Positions 16,509 through 25,746 of a stretch of DNA of 64,000 bases are shown here, one piece after another. Position numbers and translations under genes: made by a program. Under the pieces are notes generated by a model. The model worked only from the letters and a program-made list of their open reading frames with translations, ran no database searches and was not told the DNA's origin. Position 1 is the first letter of the stretch; every line of letters starts with the position of its first letter. The stretch is taken from NCBI GenBank assembly GCA_017960905.1, contig JAGCYH010000001.1, positions 1 through 64,000 on the forward strand, in the 5' to 3' direction. The DNA is from Bacteroidales bacterium (GTDB lineage: Bacteria; Bacteroidota; Bacteroidia; Bacteroidales; Marinilabiliaceae).

Positions 16509-17642
16509 ATGAAACAACTGACAATAATAGTGCTCATGGCAATGTTCTGCGCCACGTCGGTGGCGCAGACGAAAGACGTGAAGATTTTCACCAAAAGCCA
16601 ATGCACCCCGGCTATCAGTCCGAAACCGACGGTTGACAAGAAGACGAAAAAGACAACGGTGGCTTGGCCAAGCACCGAAAATAGTTGGATAACAGATACT
16701 TGTTGGGTTGATGCGCCTGTGTGCGACAATTTCGAGAGTCTGTTCCCCACAAGTTTCAGCGTTTCGCAAGGCATAGTGCTGCTCTACTGGATGCTGACCG
16801 AGGAGGACGACGAGACGGTGCTGCACTGCTATTTCAAAATGCCTGCCGATGAGGTTACTGGCTTGTGGCTGGCCTCGGAAGAGACGGCCATTGTGGATAT
16901 GCAGACGGGCGCTCAATACCGCGCCAAGCGTACTGCTCCCGAGTGTATGCGCAAACATTTCGGTGTGAAAGCCGCCGCGGGTACGCAGCTCGATTTCAGA
17001 ATCTACTTCCCAAAACTCGACGAGCAGACCAAACTCATAACCATCTACGGTGTGCCGTTGTGGAATTTGCGTGGCGGAAGCAAAAATCCGATAAGCCTTC
17101 AGCAGCAGGTTATTACGCGGCAAAGCGAGTACGACGAGAGTCCGCTCTTCAGATCGCCGCGCCTCGAGAGGGCCGAGAACAACTACGACCGCAACGACCA
17201 CACGACATGGGCGGCGTACCGCACCGACGACTGCCTGATACGTCCGGTGGAAGATGGTACTATGGCCCTCTGGCGTACGCCAGAGGCTACTTATCTGGCT
17301 GTGGCGCACGAGCAAAACTGGATGCACGAATACTACAGCGTGCCTTCGGGCACAAAGCTCATCGACGACCACGGCCGACAGTATAAACTCAAGGAACTGC
17401 GCGGTCTGCCTACCGACGAGCGCTTCTGGCTCGATGGCTTCTCGGGCGACTTCACCGTCTTCGTGTTGGTGTTCGACCCGTTGCCGCCTTACGTCGACAC
17501 GATAACCTATATCGAGTCGACGGGCGACGACTTTGAAATGCTTGATGCCGATGATAACTATCAGGTTATAAGCAATTTGAACGTTCAGGAACTGCGCCAG
17601 CGGCAATCGTGGTTCCAACCTTTACCCCGTGTGTTGAAATAA
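16509..17642 (+). CDS. Secreted protein of unknown function
   Basis: I do not recognise the family. The 377-residue protein has a signal peptide (MKQLTIIVLMAMFCATSVAQ) and no lipobox, so it is probably periplasmic or secreted. The mature protein is rich in aromatic and acidic residues without internal repeats, and it contains no catalytic motif I can identify. It starts 11 nt after the anti-sigma-type gene and is very likely in the same transcript, which suggests a product or sensor partner of the sigma-factor pathway. The next gene is 118 nt away. Confidence 0.75.
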   Translation: MKQLTIIVLMAMFCATSVAQTKDVKIFTKSQCTPAISPKPTVDKKTKKTTVAWPSTENSWITDTCWVDAPVCDNFESLFPTSFSVSQGIVLLYWMLTEEDDETVLHCYFKMPADEVTGLWLASEETAIVDMQTGAQYRAKRTAPECMRKHFGVKAAAGTQLDFRIYFPKLDEQTKLITIYGVPLWNLRGGSKNPISLQQQVITRQSEYDESPLFRSPRLERAENNYDRNDHTTWAAYRTDDCLIRPVEDGTMALWRTPEATYLAVAHEQNWMHEYYSVPSGTKLIDDHGRQYKLKELRGLPTDERFWLDGFSGDFTVFVLVFDPLPPYVDTITYIESTGDDFEMLDADDNYQVISNLNVQELRQRQSWFQPLPRVLK

Positions 17643-17760
17643 CAGACTGATTTCACTCTGATTGTGCAGATTTTCAAGCAGTTACTGATGTCTGCATACG
17701 GTCGGACAGGGGATGCTATAGCCTTTGGAAAAATTAAAAATAGACAATAAATTATTGATT

Positions 17761-20025
17761 ATGAGCAAATTATATATCATATTATTAGCTTTGACCGCCG
17801 CCGCAAGCGCGGCGGCGCAGGACTTCGTCTATCTGATGCCGAGCAAAGAGATAGCCGAGACGGGCGAGGACTTATGGTTCAAGGCCTACCTGATGGACCG
17901 GCGCACTATGGCGCTCTCGGACCGCAGCCAGACGCTCTACCTGCAGATACGCACCGCCACCGATAGCGTAGTGTGGAGCGAGAAATATCCGCTCGTGGGC
18001 GGACGAGGTAACGGCCACATATACATTGGTGATGAATGGCCTCATGGTGAGTACTTTATGGAAGGCTATGCCATGTCGGCATTCACTGCCGACACGGCTC
18101 AGGCACTGCGTCCGCGCCGCATTATGGTCCTCGACCGCGTGTCGCAAATGGATTCGATTTCGACGCAGGCCGTTCTGAATGATTCCATTCAGAAACGGTC
18201 TGCCCGTCACCGTTTTACGCTTTCCCCCGAAGGCGGAAATCTGATCTACAACGTCAGCTCCGTGGTGGCTTTCAAAGCCACCTACGGCGACGGCTTCCCC
18301 GAAGACGTTGAAGGTCAGGTACTTGAGAACGACCGCCCGATAGCCGAAATACGTTGCCTTCACGACGGCATGGGACAGTTTGCCATTACGCCGCAATTGG
18401 GCAAAGAGTACATGGTAAAACTCTCCGACGGCCGAACTTACGACTTTCCACAGATAGAACGTAACGGCTTGTCGCTCAGAGTTATTCGCAATAACTCTGA
18501 CGGAATCAGCTTGCTAATTTCCGCACCCGACGACGCATCCCATGCTTTCTCAGTCAGTGCCAAACTGCACGGCATCACATGCTGCAACGCCAGCGGCACA
18601 GTCAGCGGACAACAAGTTGTCCGCTTGCCTATGGAACACTTTCTGTTTCAGGGTATTGCCGAGATAACATTGTCCGACGGGGCTAATCGCCCCGTCGCCG
18701 AACGCCTGGTGTTCGTGCGCCCCGAGCAACGCCTGAGCCTCACCGCCGCGCCAAACCACGAGCGCTACAACTGCCGCGACGATGGCACTGTGCACCTGCA
18801 GGTGAAAGACGCTGACGGAAAGCCAGTTAGGGCCGAACTCGCGGTGAGCATCTTAGACAAGGCATACCTCTATCAGCCTGGCCACGAGAATATTCTCTCG
18901 CACTGCTACCTCGCGGAGCAGATTCGCGGCAGCATTTTCAACCCTACATATTACTTCGATGAGCAGAATGCCGACCGCCATGCGGCACTCGACCTTCTGC
19001 TGCTGACGCAAGGCTGGCGCCGCTATGTGTGGAGCAGTGAGCCACTTGTCGGGCAACCGTTGTTGCCCGACGGCATCGCAGGCATCGAAACCGCCCGCCG
19101 CGACCGCACCAAAGGTTTGCAGTTCATCCAAGCCTTCTCGCCGCAAGGCGACACATGCCTCGTCGTGTGCGACACGCTCGGCCGCTTCGAAGTAGCTCCC
19201 GACCAGATGACTATTATGCCGGGCCGCGTCTATCTGAAGCCCATGCTCAAGAAGCCCGGCGGGCGACTTATCATTGTCGACCCGTTCGACACCATTAACG
19301 CGCATCGGCAAAGCCGACTGCGCTATTTTCCTATGAATCAGATTTTTGAAACGCATCGTGGTGAGCGCATCATTCACAGCGAAGAGGGCACCATCGACCT
19401 GAACGAATTCACTGTAAAGGCAAAAAGCCGTGTCCTCTTCCGCGACAAGGTTACCGGCTATCTCGATAGTCTGGCTATTTTGTCGAGCGGCGAGTGGGTT
19501 TGCGAGTGTCAGCCCGACTTGCCTTATCTCAACGATTATCACGGCTATTCGCATCACCCCGAAGGCAGTCCGATGGCCGACTGGTATCGCCAGAAAGGCG
19601 GAAAACGCCTTTTGCCCAAACGCGGCGCAAGCTACGAACTCATTAAATACGAACCTGCCAATGGTCGTAAGGGCGCGGGCTTTGCCGATTGGATTATCAT
19701 TGGCTATCCCATGAGGGGCTATATTTACCCTGGTCCGCAATATACTGAAGACCAGCTGCTTAAAATGTATGGTATGTGGAAGTCGCAGGGCTATTACCCG
19801 AAGCGCGAGTTCTACGAACCCGACCCGCTCGACCGCTACTCGCCCACGCCCGACCCGCGCAACCTCTTGCAATGGCGCCCGGCCGTTATGACCGACGAGA
19901 ATGGCGAGGCCGAAATACCCTTCATGGCGTCGGACATCAACACCGAGTTTGTCGGTGTTGTGGAAGCCATCGACGGTGGCGGACTGCTTGGCTGTCAGAC
20001 GTTTTCGTTCAGAGTGATTAAGTGA
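17761..20025 (+). CDS. Large secreted protein with macroglobulin-like domain
   Basis: The 754-residue protein starts at ATG 17761 with signal peptide MSKLYIILLALTAAASAAAQ; an upstream in-frame TTG is less likely. The mature N terminus (VYLMPSKEIAETGEDLWFKAYLMDR) resembles MG2-type alpha-2-macroglobulin modules of large Bacteroidetes surface proteins. Their strand pattern continues to about residue 330 (VHLQVKDADGKPVRAELAVSILD). A later NEFTVKAKSR segment resembles the start of a TonB-plug-like region, but no barrel follows. It is probably periplasmic or cell-surface and may have a protein-interaction or protease-handling role; that is inference. It lies downstream of the ECF sigma locus on the same strand. 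Confidence 0.72.
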   Translation: MSKLYIILLALTAAASAAAQDFVYLMPSKEIAETGEDLWFKAYLMDRRTMALSDRSQTLYLQIRTATDSVVWSEKYPLVGGRGNGHIYIGDEWPHGEYFMEGYAMSAFTADTAQALRPRRIMVLDRVSQMDSISTQAVLNDSIQKRSARHRFTLSPEGGNLIYNVSSVVAFKATYGDGFPEDVEGQVLENDRPIAEIRCLHDGMGQFAITPQLGKEYMVKLSDGRTYDFPQIERNGLSLRVIRNNSDGISLLISAPDDASHAFSVSAKLHGITCCNASGTVSGQQVVRLPMEHFLFQGIAEITLSDGANRPVAERLVFVRPEQRLSLTAAPNHERYNCRDDGTVHLQVKDADGKPVRAELAVSILDKAYLYQPGHENILSHCYLAEQIRGSIFNPTYYFDEQNADRHAALDLLLLTQGWRRYVWSSEPLVGQPLLPDGIAGIETARRDRTKGLQFIQAFSPQGDTCLVVCDTLGRFEVAPDQMTIMPGRVYLKPMLKKPGGRLIIVDPFDTINAHRQSRLRYFPMNQIFETHRGERIIHSEEGTIDLNEFTVKAKSRVLFRDKVTGYLDSLAILSSGEWVCECQPDLPYLNDYHGYSHHPEGSPMADWYRQKGGKRLLPKRGASYELIKYEPANGRKGAGFADWIIIGYPMRGYIYPGPQYTEDQLLKMYGMWKSQGYYPKREFYEPDPLDRYSPTPDPRNLLQWRPAVMTDENGEAEIPFMASDINTEFVGVVEAIDGGGLLGCQTFSFRVIK

Positions 20026-20098
20026 TTTACTATATTTGTTTTAAAATTCATTTTTTTTGATGTAGCTTTGCAATCAGAAAAAGAATTAAAATAAATAT

Positions 20099-20827
20099 AT
20101 GAAATACGCATTAGTAACAGGTGGCAGCCGTGGTTTGGGGCGCGCCGTGTGTGTAGCCTTGGCGGAGCAAGGCTACACGATAATCATCAACTTCCGCTCT
20201 AACCAGACCGAAGCCGAAGAGACACTTCGGCTTGTGCGTGAGGCGGGTTCAGATGGCGAGTTTCTGCCATTCGACGTAGCCGACCGCGAAGCGGCGGCTG
20301 CGGCTCTCGACAAATGGCACAAAGAGCACGAGGGCGAATACATCGCTTGCCTCGTCAACAATGCCGGCATCAGAAAGGACAATCTTATGGTTTTCATGGA
20401 GCCGCAGGATTGGTCGAGCGTCGTAAATATCACATTGAACGGTTTTTACAACGTTACGCAACCGCTTCTGAAGAATATGCTCGTCAAGAAGTTCGGCCGC
20501 ATCGTCAACATGGTTTCAGTGTCGGGTCTGACCGGCCTGCCCGGGCAGACAAACTACTCGTGCGCCAAAGGCGGCATAATTGCTTCTACCAAGGCTCTCG
20601 CCAAGGAAGTCGCACGTAAAGGCGTTACTGTCAATGCTGTAGCGCCGGGCTTCATACATTCCGACATGACAGCCGACCTCGACGAGAAGGAGTTGAAAAA
20701 GACAATTCCCGTGGGTCGTTTCGGCGAGCCGAAAGAGGTTGCCGACTTGGTAGCCTTCCTCGCTTCCGACAAGGCCGGTTACATAACTGGCGAAGTCGTG
20801 TCGATTAACGGCGGTCTTTATACTTAA
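20099..20827 (+). CDS. 3-oxoacyl-ACP reductase family (FabG-like SDR)
   Basis: The 242-residue short-chain dehydrogenase has the NADP-binding TGGSRGLGRAV (residues about 7-17), the NNAG motif (LVNNAGIRKDNL), and catalytic Ser and YxxxK (SVSGLTGLPGQTNYSCAKGG). The tail ITGEVVSINGGLYT is typical of FabG. It reduces 3-ketoacyl thioesters in fatty acid or polyketide chain elongation. Immediately downstream is a ketoacyl synthase on the same strand, so the pair likely acts together, probably on a specialised acyl chain rather than housekeeping synthesis. No acyl carrier protein or dehydratase is next to it. Confidence 0.88.
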   Translation: MKYALVTGGSRGLGRAVCVALAEQGYTIIINFRSNQTEAEETLRLVREAGSDGEFLPFDVADREAAAAALDKWHKEHEGEYIACLVNNAGIRKDNLMVFMEPQDWSSVVNITLNGFYNVTQPLLKNMLVKKFGRIVNMVSVSGLTGLPGQTNYSCAKGGIIASTKALAKEVARKGVTVNAVAPGFIHSDMTADLDEKELKKTIPVGRFGEPKEVADLVAFLASDKAGYITGEVVSINGGLYT

Positions 20828-20874
20828 ACGTCTGATAATAAGTATTTTCGTTTCATGTTGATATAATGCGCAAA

Positions 20875-20897
20875 GCAAAACGGCTTAGCCGTTTTGC
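20875..20897 (+). other. Perfect 10-bp hairpin before the ketoacyl synthase
   Basis: GCAAAACGGC and GCCGTTTTGC flank a TTA loop between the reductase and synthase genes. There is no T run, so it is unlikely to be a strong terminator. It ends 23 nt before the proposed GTG start and could shape translation or mRNA stability. Confidence 0.6.
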
Positions 20898-20920
20898 ATT
20901 GTGCAACAATTGATTGCGCT

Positions 20921-22144
20921 GTGCAGAACAGAAGAGTTGTAATAACCGGTCTTGGCATTTTTTCGTGTTTGGGTAGCAATGTGGCTGAGGTAACCTCCGC
21001 TTTGCGCGAAGGCCGCAGTGGCATTGGCATCGACCAGCAACGGCTCGACATGGGCTACCGCTCAGGTTTGCGCGGTATGCTGCCCGACATCGACACCCGT
21101 AGCATTCTCGACCGGCGAAGCCGTTTGCGCTTCGCCGAACATGGTGTGTATGCCTATGTCGCAGTGCGTGAGGCACTTGCGATGGCCGGCATCGACGATG
21201 CCTTCATCCGCAGCAACGAAGTTGGCCTCATCATGGGCAACGACAGTTCGGCCAAGGCCATCATCGAAGGTGTCGACATCATGCGTGCCAAGCACAACAC
21301 TACACTCGTCGGTTCGGGCAACGTGTTTCAGGTCATGAACTCAACGCTGAGCATGAATCTGGCCGTGTCGTTGGGTATCCGCGGCGTCAGTCTGACAGTG
21401 TCGGCGGCGTGCGCAAGTAGCTCGCACGCAATAGGTTTGGCGGCCATGTACATTCGCGAAGGCTTGCAGGACACAATAATATGCGGCGGCGCCCAGGAAA
21501 TCAACGAATACAGTGTGGGCAGTTTCGACGGCATGTCGGTATTCTCGACGCAGATGGACGACCCCGCTAAGGCCTCGCGCCCGTTCGACAAACACCGCGA
21601 CGGGCTTGTTCCGAGCGGCGGCGGTGCGGCTATCGTTATGGAGAGCCTCGAATCGGCTTTGCGTCGCAAAGCCAACATCATCGCCGAAGTTGTCGGCTAC
21701 GGCTTCTCTTCGGGCGGTGAGCATCTCACCGCACCCAATGTCGATGGCCCGTACACTGCCATGCAACGCGCTCTCAATCAGGCAAATATCAGTGTCGACG
21801 AGATAGGTTATATCAACGCGCACGCCACATCGACCAAGATAGGCGATGCCAACGAAGCGTTGGCTATCGACCGTCTGCAAGGTAGCGCCCGCCCGCCTGT
21901 GTCATCGACTAAGTCGATGACAGGCCACGAACTTTGGATGGCTGGTACCAGCGAGGTGGTTTACTCTACTATAATGATGCTCGGCGGTTTCATTGCGCCT
22001 AATATCAACCTGACCGAGAAGGACGAAACAGCTCAGAATCTGAACATTATAACATCGACAACCGACTGTAAGTTCGACAGTTTCCTGTCGAACTCGTTCG
22101 GTTTTGGCGGAACTAATTCGGCCATCGTTGTCAGGAAGGTTTAA
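20921..22144 (+). CDS. Beta-ketoacyl-ACP synthase (FabB/FabF family)
   Basis: The protein is 407 residues from GTG 20921, giving MQNRRVVITGLGIFSC, the normal beginning of the family; no ATG is available nearby. The catalytic Cys is in VSAACASSSHAIG (about residue 165), with the two His in INAHATSTKIGD and in the GHELW segment, and the closing SFGFGGTNSAIV. It performs the decarboxylative condensation of malonyl-ACP with an acyl chain. The YRSGLRGMLPDI region and the pairing with an SDR are reminiscent of aryl-polyene or flexirubin-type gene sets, but no further members of such a cluster are here. Confidence 0.9.
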   Translation: MQNRRVVITGLGIFSCLGSNVAEVTSALREGRSGIGIDQQRLDMGYRSGLRGMLPDIDTRSILDRRSRLRFAEHGVYAYVAVREALAMAGIDDAFIRSNEVGLIMGNDSSAKAIIEGVDIMRAKHNTTLVGSGNVFQVMNSTLSMNLAVSLGIRGVSLTVSAACASSSHAIGLAAMYIREGLQDTIICGGAQEINEYSVGSFDGMSVFSTQMDDPAKASRPFDKHRDGLVPSGGGAAIVMESLESALRRKANIIAEVVGYGFSSGGEHLTAPNVDGPYTAMQRALNQANISVDEIGYINAHATSTKIGDANEALAIDRLQGSARPPVSSTKSMTGHELWMAGTSEVVYSTIMMLGGFIAPNINLTEKDETAQNLNIITSTTDCKFDSFLSNSFGFGGTNSAIVVRKV

Positions 22145-22194
22145 TTTTTGTGAAACGTTAATCGAAATATTAACCATTTTTTGAAAGAAAATTA

Positions 22195-22224
22195 TTGTTA
22201 TATCCGAACTATTGCATAATTTTG
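22195..22224 (+). promoter_or_regulatory. Promoter of the argR-led arginine cluster
   Basis: A TTG at 22195-22197 and TAATTTTG at 22217-22224 are 19 nt apart, 30 nt before argR. Confidence 0.6.
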
Positions 22225-22254
22225 CACCGTGTTTGAATAAAAATACATCATAAA

Positions 22255-22740
22255 ATGTCTAAAAACAAAATAGCAAGACTATTTGCCGTTAGAAGAATAG
22301 TCAATAAGTACGTGATAGCAAGCCAGGAAGAGCTGTTGAACAAATTGCAGCAGGAAGGCTTCAAAGCGACACAAGCAACATTGTCGCGCGACATCAAAGA
22401 GTTGAAAATTGCGAAAGTTCCGAATCCCGAAACCGGTTATCAATACGTTAACCCCGAGGCATTGGAGAACGCGACATTCAAAAATTTCGACCCGTCGGTC
22501 GTTGGTGGCACCGGTATACGCAGTCTGGCTTACTCAGGCTCGCTCGCTGTTATTAAGACACAGCCCGGCTACGCAAGCGTAGCCGCAAGTCTGGTCGACA
22601 GCAACCACGTTGGCGACATCATCGGCACGTTGGCTGGCGACGACACGGTGTTGCTCGTCATTCGCGAGGGTGTCGACCGTGAGTTTATCACAAACCGTTT
22701 GGCCGTTATTTTCCCTGATATTCGAAACTTACTGTTGTAG
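22255..22740 (+). CDS. argR: Arginine repressor ArgR
   Basis: The 161-residue protein has the ArgR winged-helix DNA-binding domain (about residues 1-75; ASQEELLNKLQQEGFKATQATLSRDIKEL, with the SRD recognition helix) and the C-terminal hexamerisation and arginine-binding domain (about residues 85-161; GTLAGDDTVLLVIREGV). It normally represses arginine synthesis when arginine is abundant. It heads argR-GNAT-argG-argC-argD, all on the same strand. Autoregulation is likely, but I cannot mark an operator with confidence. Confidence 0.93.
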   Translation: MSKNKIARLFAVRRIVNKYVIASQEELLNKLQQEGFKATQATLSRDIKELKIAKVPNPETGYQYVNPEALENATFKNFDPSVVGGTGIRSLAYSGSLAVIKTQPGYASVAASLVDSNHVGDIIGTLAGDDTVLLVIREGVDREFITNRLAVIFPDIRNLLL

Positions 22741-22755
22741 AAGGTTTTAGCTATT

Positions 22756-23385
22756 ATGAGCGATATTCGCATTTTGATTGCCGACAAAGAGCATTACGCC
22801 TATGTCGATGAAATTTTATCGACTATAGCAGCCGCGGCAAAAGTGAGAGGTACCGGCATTGCAAAGCGCAACCCGGGTTACATCAAGCAGAAAATGAGCG
22901 AGGGCAAGGCTGTTATTGCCCTCGATGGTGATAAGTTCGCCGGTTTCAGTTACATCGAAACGTGGGGCGGCAAGCACTACGTAACGACGTCGGGACTTAT
23001 CGTCCCCGACGCTTATCGTGGTCAGGGCCTGTCGCGACGCATCAAGCACGTAACGTTCTCGCTTGCGCGCATGCGCTGGCCGAATGCAAAGATTTTCAGT
23101 CTGACTTCGGGTGCCGCTGTTATGAAACTCAACACCGACCACGGATATGTACCAGTAACATTCGCGCAACTCACTGACGACGAGACATTCTGGAAAGGTT
23201 GCGAGGGCTGCATCAACCAAGATATTCTGAAGCGCACCGACCGTCGCTACTGCGTTTGCACCGGTATGCTCTACGACCCCGAGCGTCCACGCAGCGTGCG
23301 CGACGCCGACGAGGAACTGTCGCACGACCCGGGCGTTGTCGATATTATCAAGGCTCGCTTCCCCGACGGTTTCCCGGAGGACTGA
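22756..23385 (+). CDS. GNAT acetyltransferase, candidate N-acylglutamate synthase
   Basis: The 209-residue protein has the GNAT fold. The acetyl-CoA motif VPDAYRGQGLSRRIKHVTFS (about residues 85-104) contains the RGQGLS loop, preceded by FAGFSYIETWGGKHYVTTSG. It starts 15 nt after argR and precedes argG. Bacteroidetes often lack a recognisable argA, and a GNAT gene in this place is a reasonable candidate for the first step, acylation of glutamate with an acetyl or succinyl group. That function is inferred from context only. Confidence 0.8.
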   Translation: MSDIRILIADKEHYAYVDEILSTIAAAAKVRGTGIAKRNPGYIKQKMSEGKAVIALDGDKFAGFSYIETWGGKHYVTTSGLIVPDAYRGQGLSRRIKHVTFSLARMRWPNAKIFSLTSGAAVMKLNTDHGYVPVTFAQLTDDETFWKGCEGCINQDILKRTDRRYCVCTGMLYDPERPRSVRDADEELSHDPGVVDIIKARFPDGFPED

Positions 23386-23505
23386 AAGCAATTTAAAATT
23401 TATAATTAAAAATGAATATTTTGCTGATAACTAGGTATTTACACGAGACTGACAAAGTCGTTAATCTGTTAAATCTGCGTCATCAGCGTTCAAAAAAATA
23501 ACAAT

Positions 23506-24711
23506 ATGGAACAGAAAAAGAAAGTTGTAGTGGCCTTCAGCGGTGGTTTGGACACATCGTACACCGTTATGTATCTGGCAAAGGAAAAGGGCTACGAGGT
23601 TCACGCGGCTTGTGCCAACACTGGCGGTTTCAGCGCCGAGCAACTCAAAACTAACGAGGAAAACGCCTACAAACTGGGCGCTACAAAATACGTAACTCTC
23701 GACGTGACAAAGGAATACTACGAGAAGAGTCTGAAATATATGGTCTTTGGAAACGTGCTGCGCAACAACTGCTACCCGATTTCGGTTTCATCGGAGCGCA
23801 TCTTCCAAGCCATCGCCATCGCGCGCTATGCCAAAGAGATTGGCGCTTCGGCCATTGCTCACGGCTCAACGGGCGCTGGCAACGACCAAATCCGTTTCGA
23901 TATGACTTTCCTGGTTATGTGCCCGGGCGTTGAGATTATTACGCTGACACGCGACGGTAACTTGAGCCGTCAGGAAGAGGTTGATTATCTGAACAAAAAC
24001 GGATTTTTCGCCGATTTCACAAAACTCAAATACTCATACAACGTGGGCATTTGGGGCACGTCAATTTGCGGCGGCGAAATACTTGATTCAAAGCAGGGTC
24101 TGCCCGAATCGGCCTATCTGAAACACCCAACCAAAGAAGGTCCGGAAATTTTGAAACTGGGCTTCGAGAAGGGCGAATTGTGCAGCGTTAACGGAAAGAA
24201 ATATACTGATAAAATTGCTGCTATTCAGGCTGTTGAAGAGATTGGCGCAGCCTATGGCATTGGCCGCGACTGCCACGTGGGCGACACCATCATCGGCATC
24301 AAAGGCCGCGTTGGTTTCGAAGCCGCAGCACCAATGTTGATTATCGGCGCACACCGTTTCCTTGAGAAATACACGCTCTCGAAGTGGCAGCAGTATTGGA
24401 AAGACCAAGTGTCGAACTGGTACGGAATGTTCCTGCACGAGAGTCAGTATCTTGAGCCTGTTATGCCCGATATCGAGGCAATGCTGACAAGTAGTCAGCG
24501 CAATGTGACGGGCGAGGTTACGCTCGAACTGCGTCCGCTTTGCTTCCAAACAGTTGGTGTTGATTCGCCTAACGATTTGGTTAAGAATAAATTGGGCGAG
24601 TACGGTGAGACTGCCAAGGCCTGGACATCTGACGACGCAAAAGGGTTCATCAAGGTGACATCGACAGCGTTGAGAGCGTACTATCTGGCGCATCCGAATG
24701 AGAGACAATAA
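23506..24711 (+). CDS. argG: Argininosuccinate synthase
   Basis: The 401-residue protein joins citrulline and aspartate using ATP, the penultimate arginine step. The ATP-binding PP-loop AFSGGLDTSYTVMYLAKEKG is at about residues 10-29. The citrulline/aspartate-binding AHGSTGAGNDQIRFD follows near residue 120, with the family's GRDCHVGDTIIGIKGRVGFEAAAP block in the C-terminal half. Length is normal (about 400). It lies between the GNAT gene and argC; argininosuccinate lyase (argH) is not in the window. Confidence 0.97.
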   Translation: MEQKKKVVVAFSGGLDTSYTVMYLAKEKGYEVHAACANTGGFSAEQLKTNEENAYKLGATKYVTLDVTKEYYEKSLKYMVFGNVLRNNCYPISVSSERIFQAIAIARYAKEIGASAIAHGSTGAGNDQIRFDMTFLVMCPGVEIITLTRDGNLSRQEEVDYLNKNGFFADFTKLKYSYNVGIWGTSICGGEILDSKQGLPESAYLKHPTKEGPEILKLGFEKGELCSVNGKKYTDKIAAIQAVEEIGAAYGIGRDCHVGDTIIGIKGRVGFEAAAPMLIIGAHRFLEKYTLSKWQQYWKDQVSNWYGMFLHESQYLEPVMPDIEAMLTSSQRNVTGEVTLELRPLCFQTVGVDSPNDLVKNKLGEYGETAKAWTSDDAKGFIKVTSTALRAYYLAHPNERQ

Positions 24712-24749
24712 TAAGTTGTTTTTTTACATAGAATAAAACATACAGAATA

Positions 24750-25715
24750 ATGATAAAAGTAGGTATAATAGGGGCTGCGGGCTATACAGCCGGTGAATTG
24801 ATACGCATTCTGATCAATCACCCTTGCGCGAACATTCAGTTCGCGCAAAGTACTAGTCATGCCGGCGAACCGCTTTGGATGGCCCATCACGACCTCGTGG
24901 GCGAAACGACGCTCTGCTTCTGTGCCGAAGCGCCCGTCAACGAAGTTGACGTGCTCTTCCTCTGCATGGGACATGGTAAGTCGAAGGACTTTGTCAATTC
25001 ATTGCCAAAGGATTACGACGGTAAAATCATCGACTTGTCGAACGATTACCGCCTCGCCGCCGATGCTGAGGACTTTGTTTACGGATTGCCCGAGGCTTTC
25101 CGTACCGAGATAAAACTGGCCAAGCACATTGCCAATCCGGGCTGCTTCGCAACAAGCATTCAGCTTGCGCTTTTGCCTATGGCAAAAGCCGACAAGCTTG
25201 GCGAGATTCACGTTACCGGCATCACAGGTTCTACCGGCGCAGGTCAAAAACCGTCGGAGACAACCCACTTCTCGTGGCGCGATAACAACATTTCGGTCTA
25301 CAAATCGTTCACTCACCAGCATCTGGGCGAGATAAACGAGACGCTGCACAAATTGGCGCCTCACTACGAAGGTGAACTCAACTTTGTGCCTATGCGCGGT
25401 AATTATTCGCGTGGCATCATGGCTTCGGTTTATTTCAACTGCGACATGGAAGAGTCTGAGGCAATCGATTTATACAAAGCGTATTACAAAGACGAGCCAT
25501 TTGTCAATGTAGTCGATTTCAACCCCGACCTCAAAATGGTTGTAAATACCAATAAAGCAGTGCTTTATGTGAGAAAATACGGCCGCAAGCTGCATGTCAT
25601 CTCGATGATTGACAACCTCGTGAAAGGCGCGTCGGGACAGGCGGTTGAGAATATGAACCTGCTTTTCGGCCTGCCCGAAAACACGGGTCTGAATCTCAAA
25701 CCGAGCGGTTTCTAA
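24750..25715 (+). CDS. argC: N-acetyl/N-succinyl-gamma-glutamyl-phosphate reductase
   Basis: The 321-residue NADP-dependent dehydrogenase reduces acylglutamyl phosphate to the semialdehyde. The Rossmann motif VGIIGAAGYTAGELIR is at residues about 4-19. The active-site Cys is in HIANPGCFATSIQLALLP (about residue 131), followed by the His-containing dimerisation region. In Bacteroidetes this pathway is thought to use N-succinyl intermediates, so the substrate may be succinylated. It starts 38 nt after argG and precedes argD by 31 nt, consistent with one operon. Confidence 0.95.
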   Translation: MIKVGIIGAAGYTAGELIRILINHPCANIQFAQSTSHAGEPLWMAHHDLVGETTLCFCAEAPVNEVDVLFLCMGHGKSKDFVNSLPKDYDGKIIDLSNDYRLAADAEDFVYGLPEAFRTEIKLAKHIANPGCFATSIQLALLPMAKADKLGEIHVTGITGSTGAGQKPSETTHFSWRDNNISVYKSFTHQHLGEINETLHKLAPHYEGELNFVPMRGNYSRGIMASVYFNCDMEESEAIDLYKAYYKDEPFVNVVDFNPDLKMVVNTNKAVLYVRKYGRKLHVISMIDNLVKGASGQAVENMNLLFGLPENTGLNLKPSGF

Positions 25716-25746
25716 TTTTTTGGTTTTTATTTTTAAATCTACGGCT

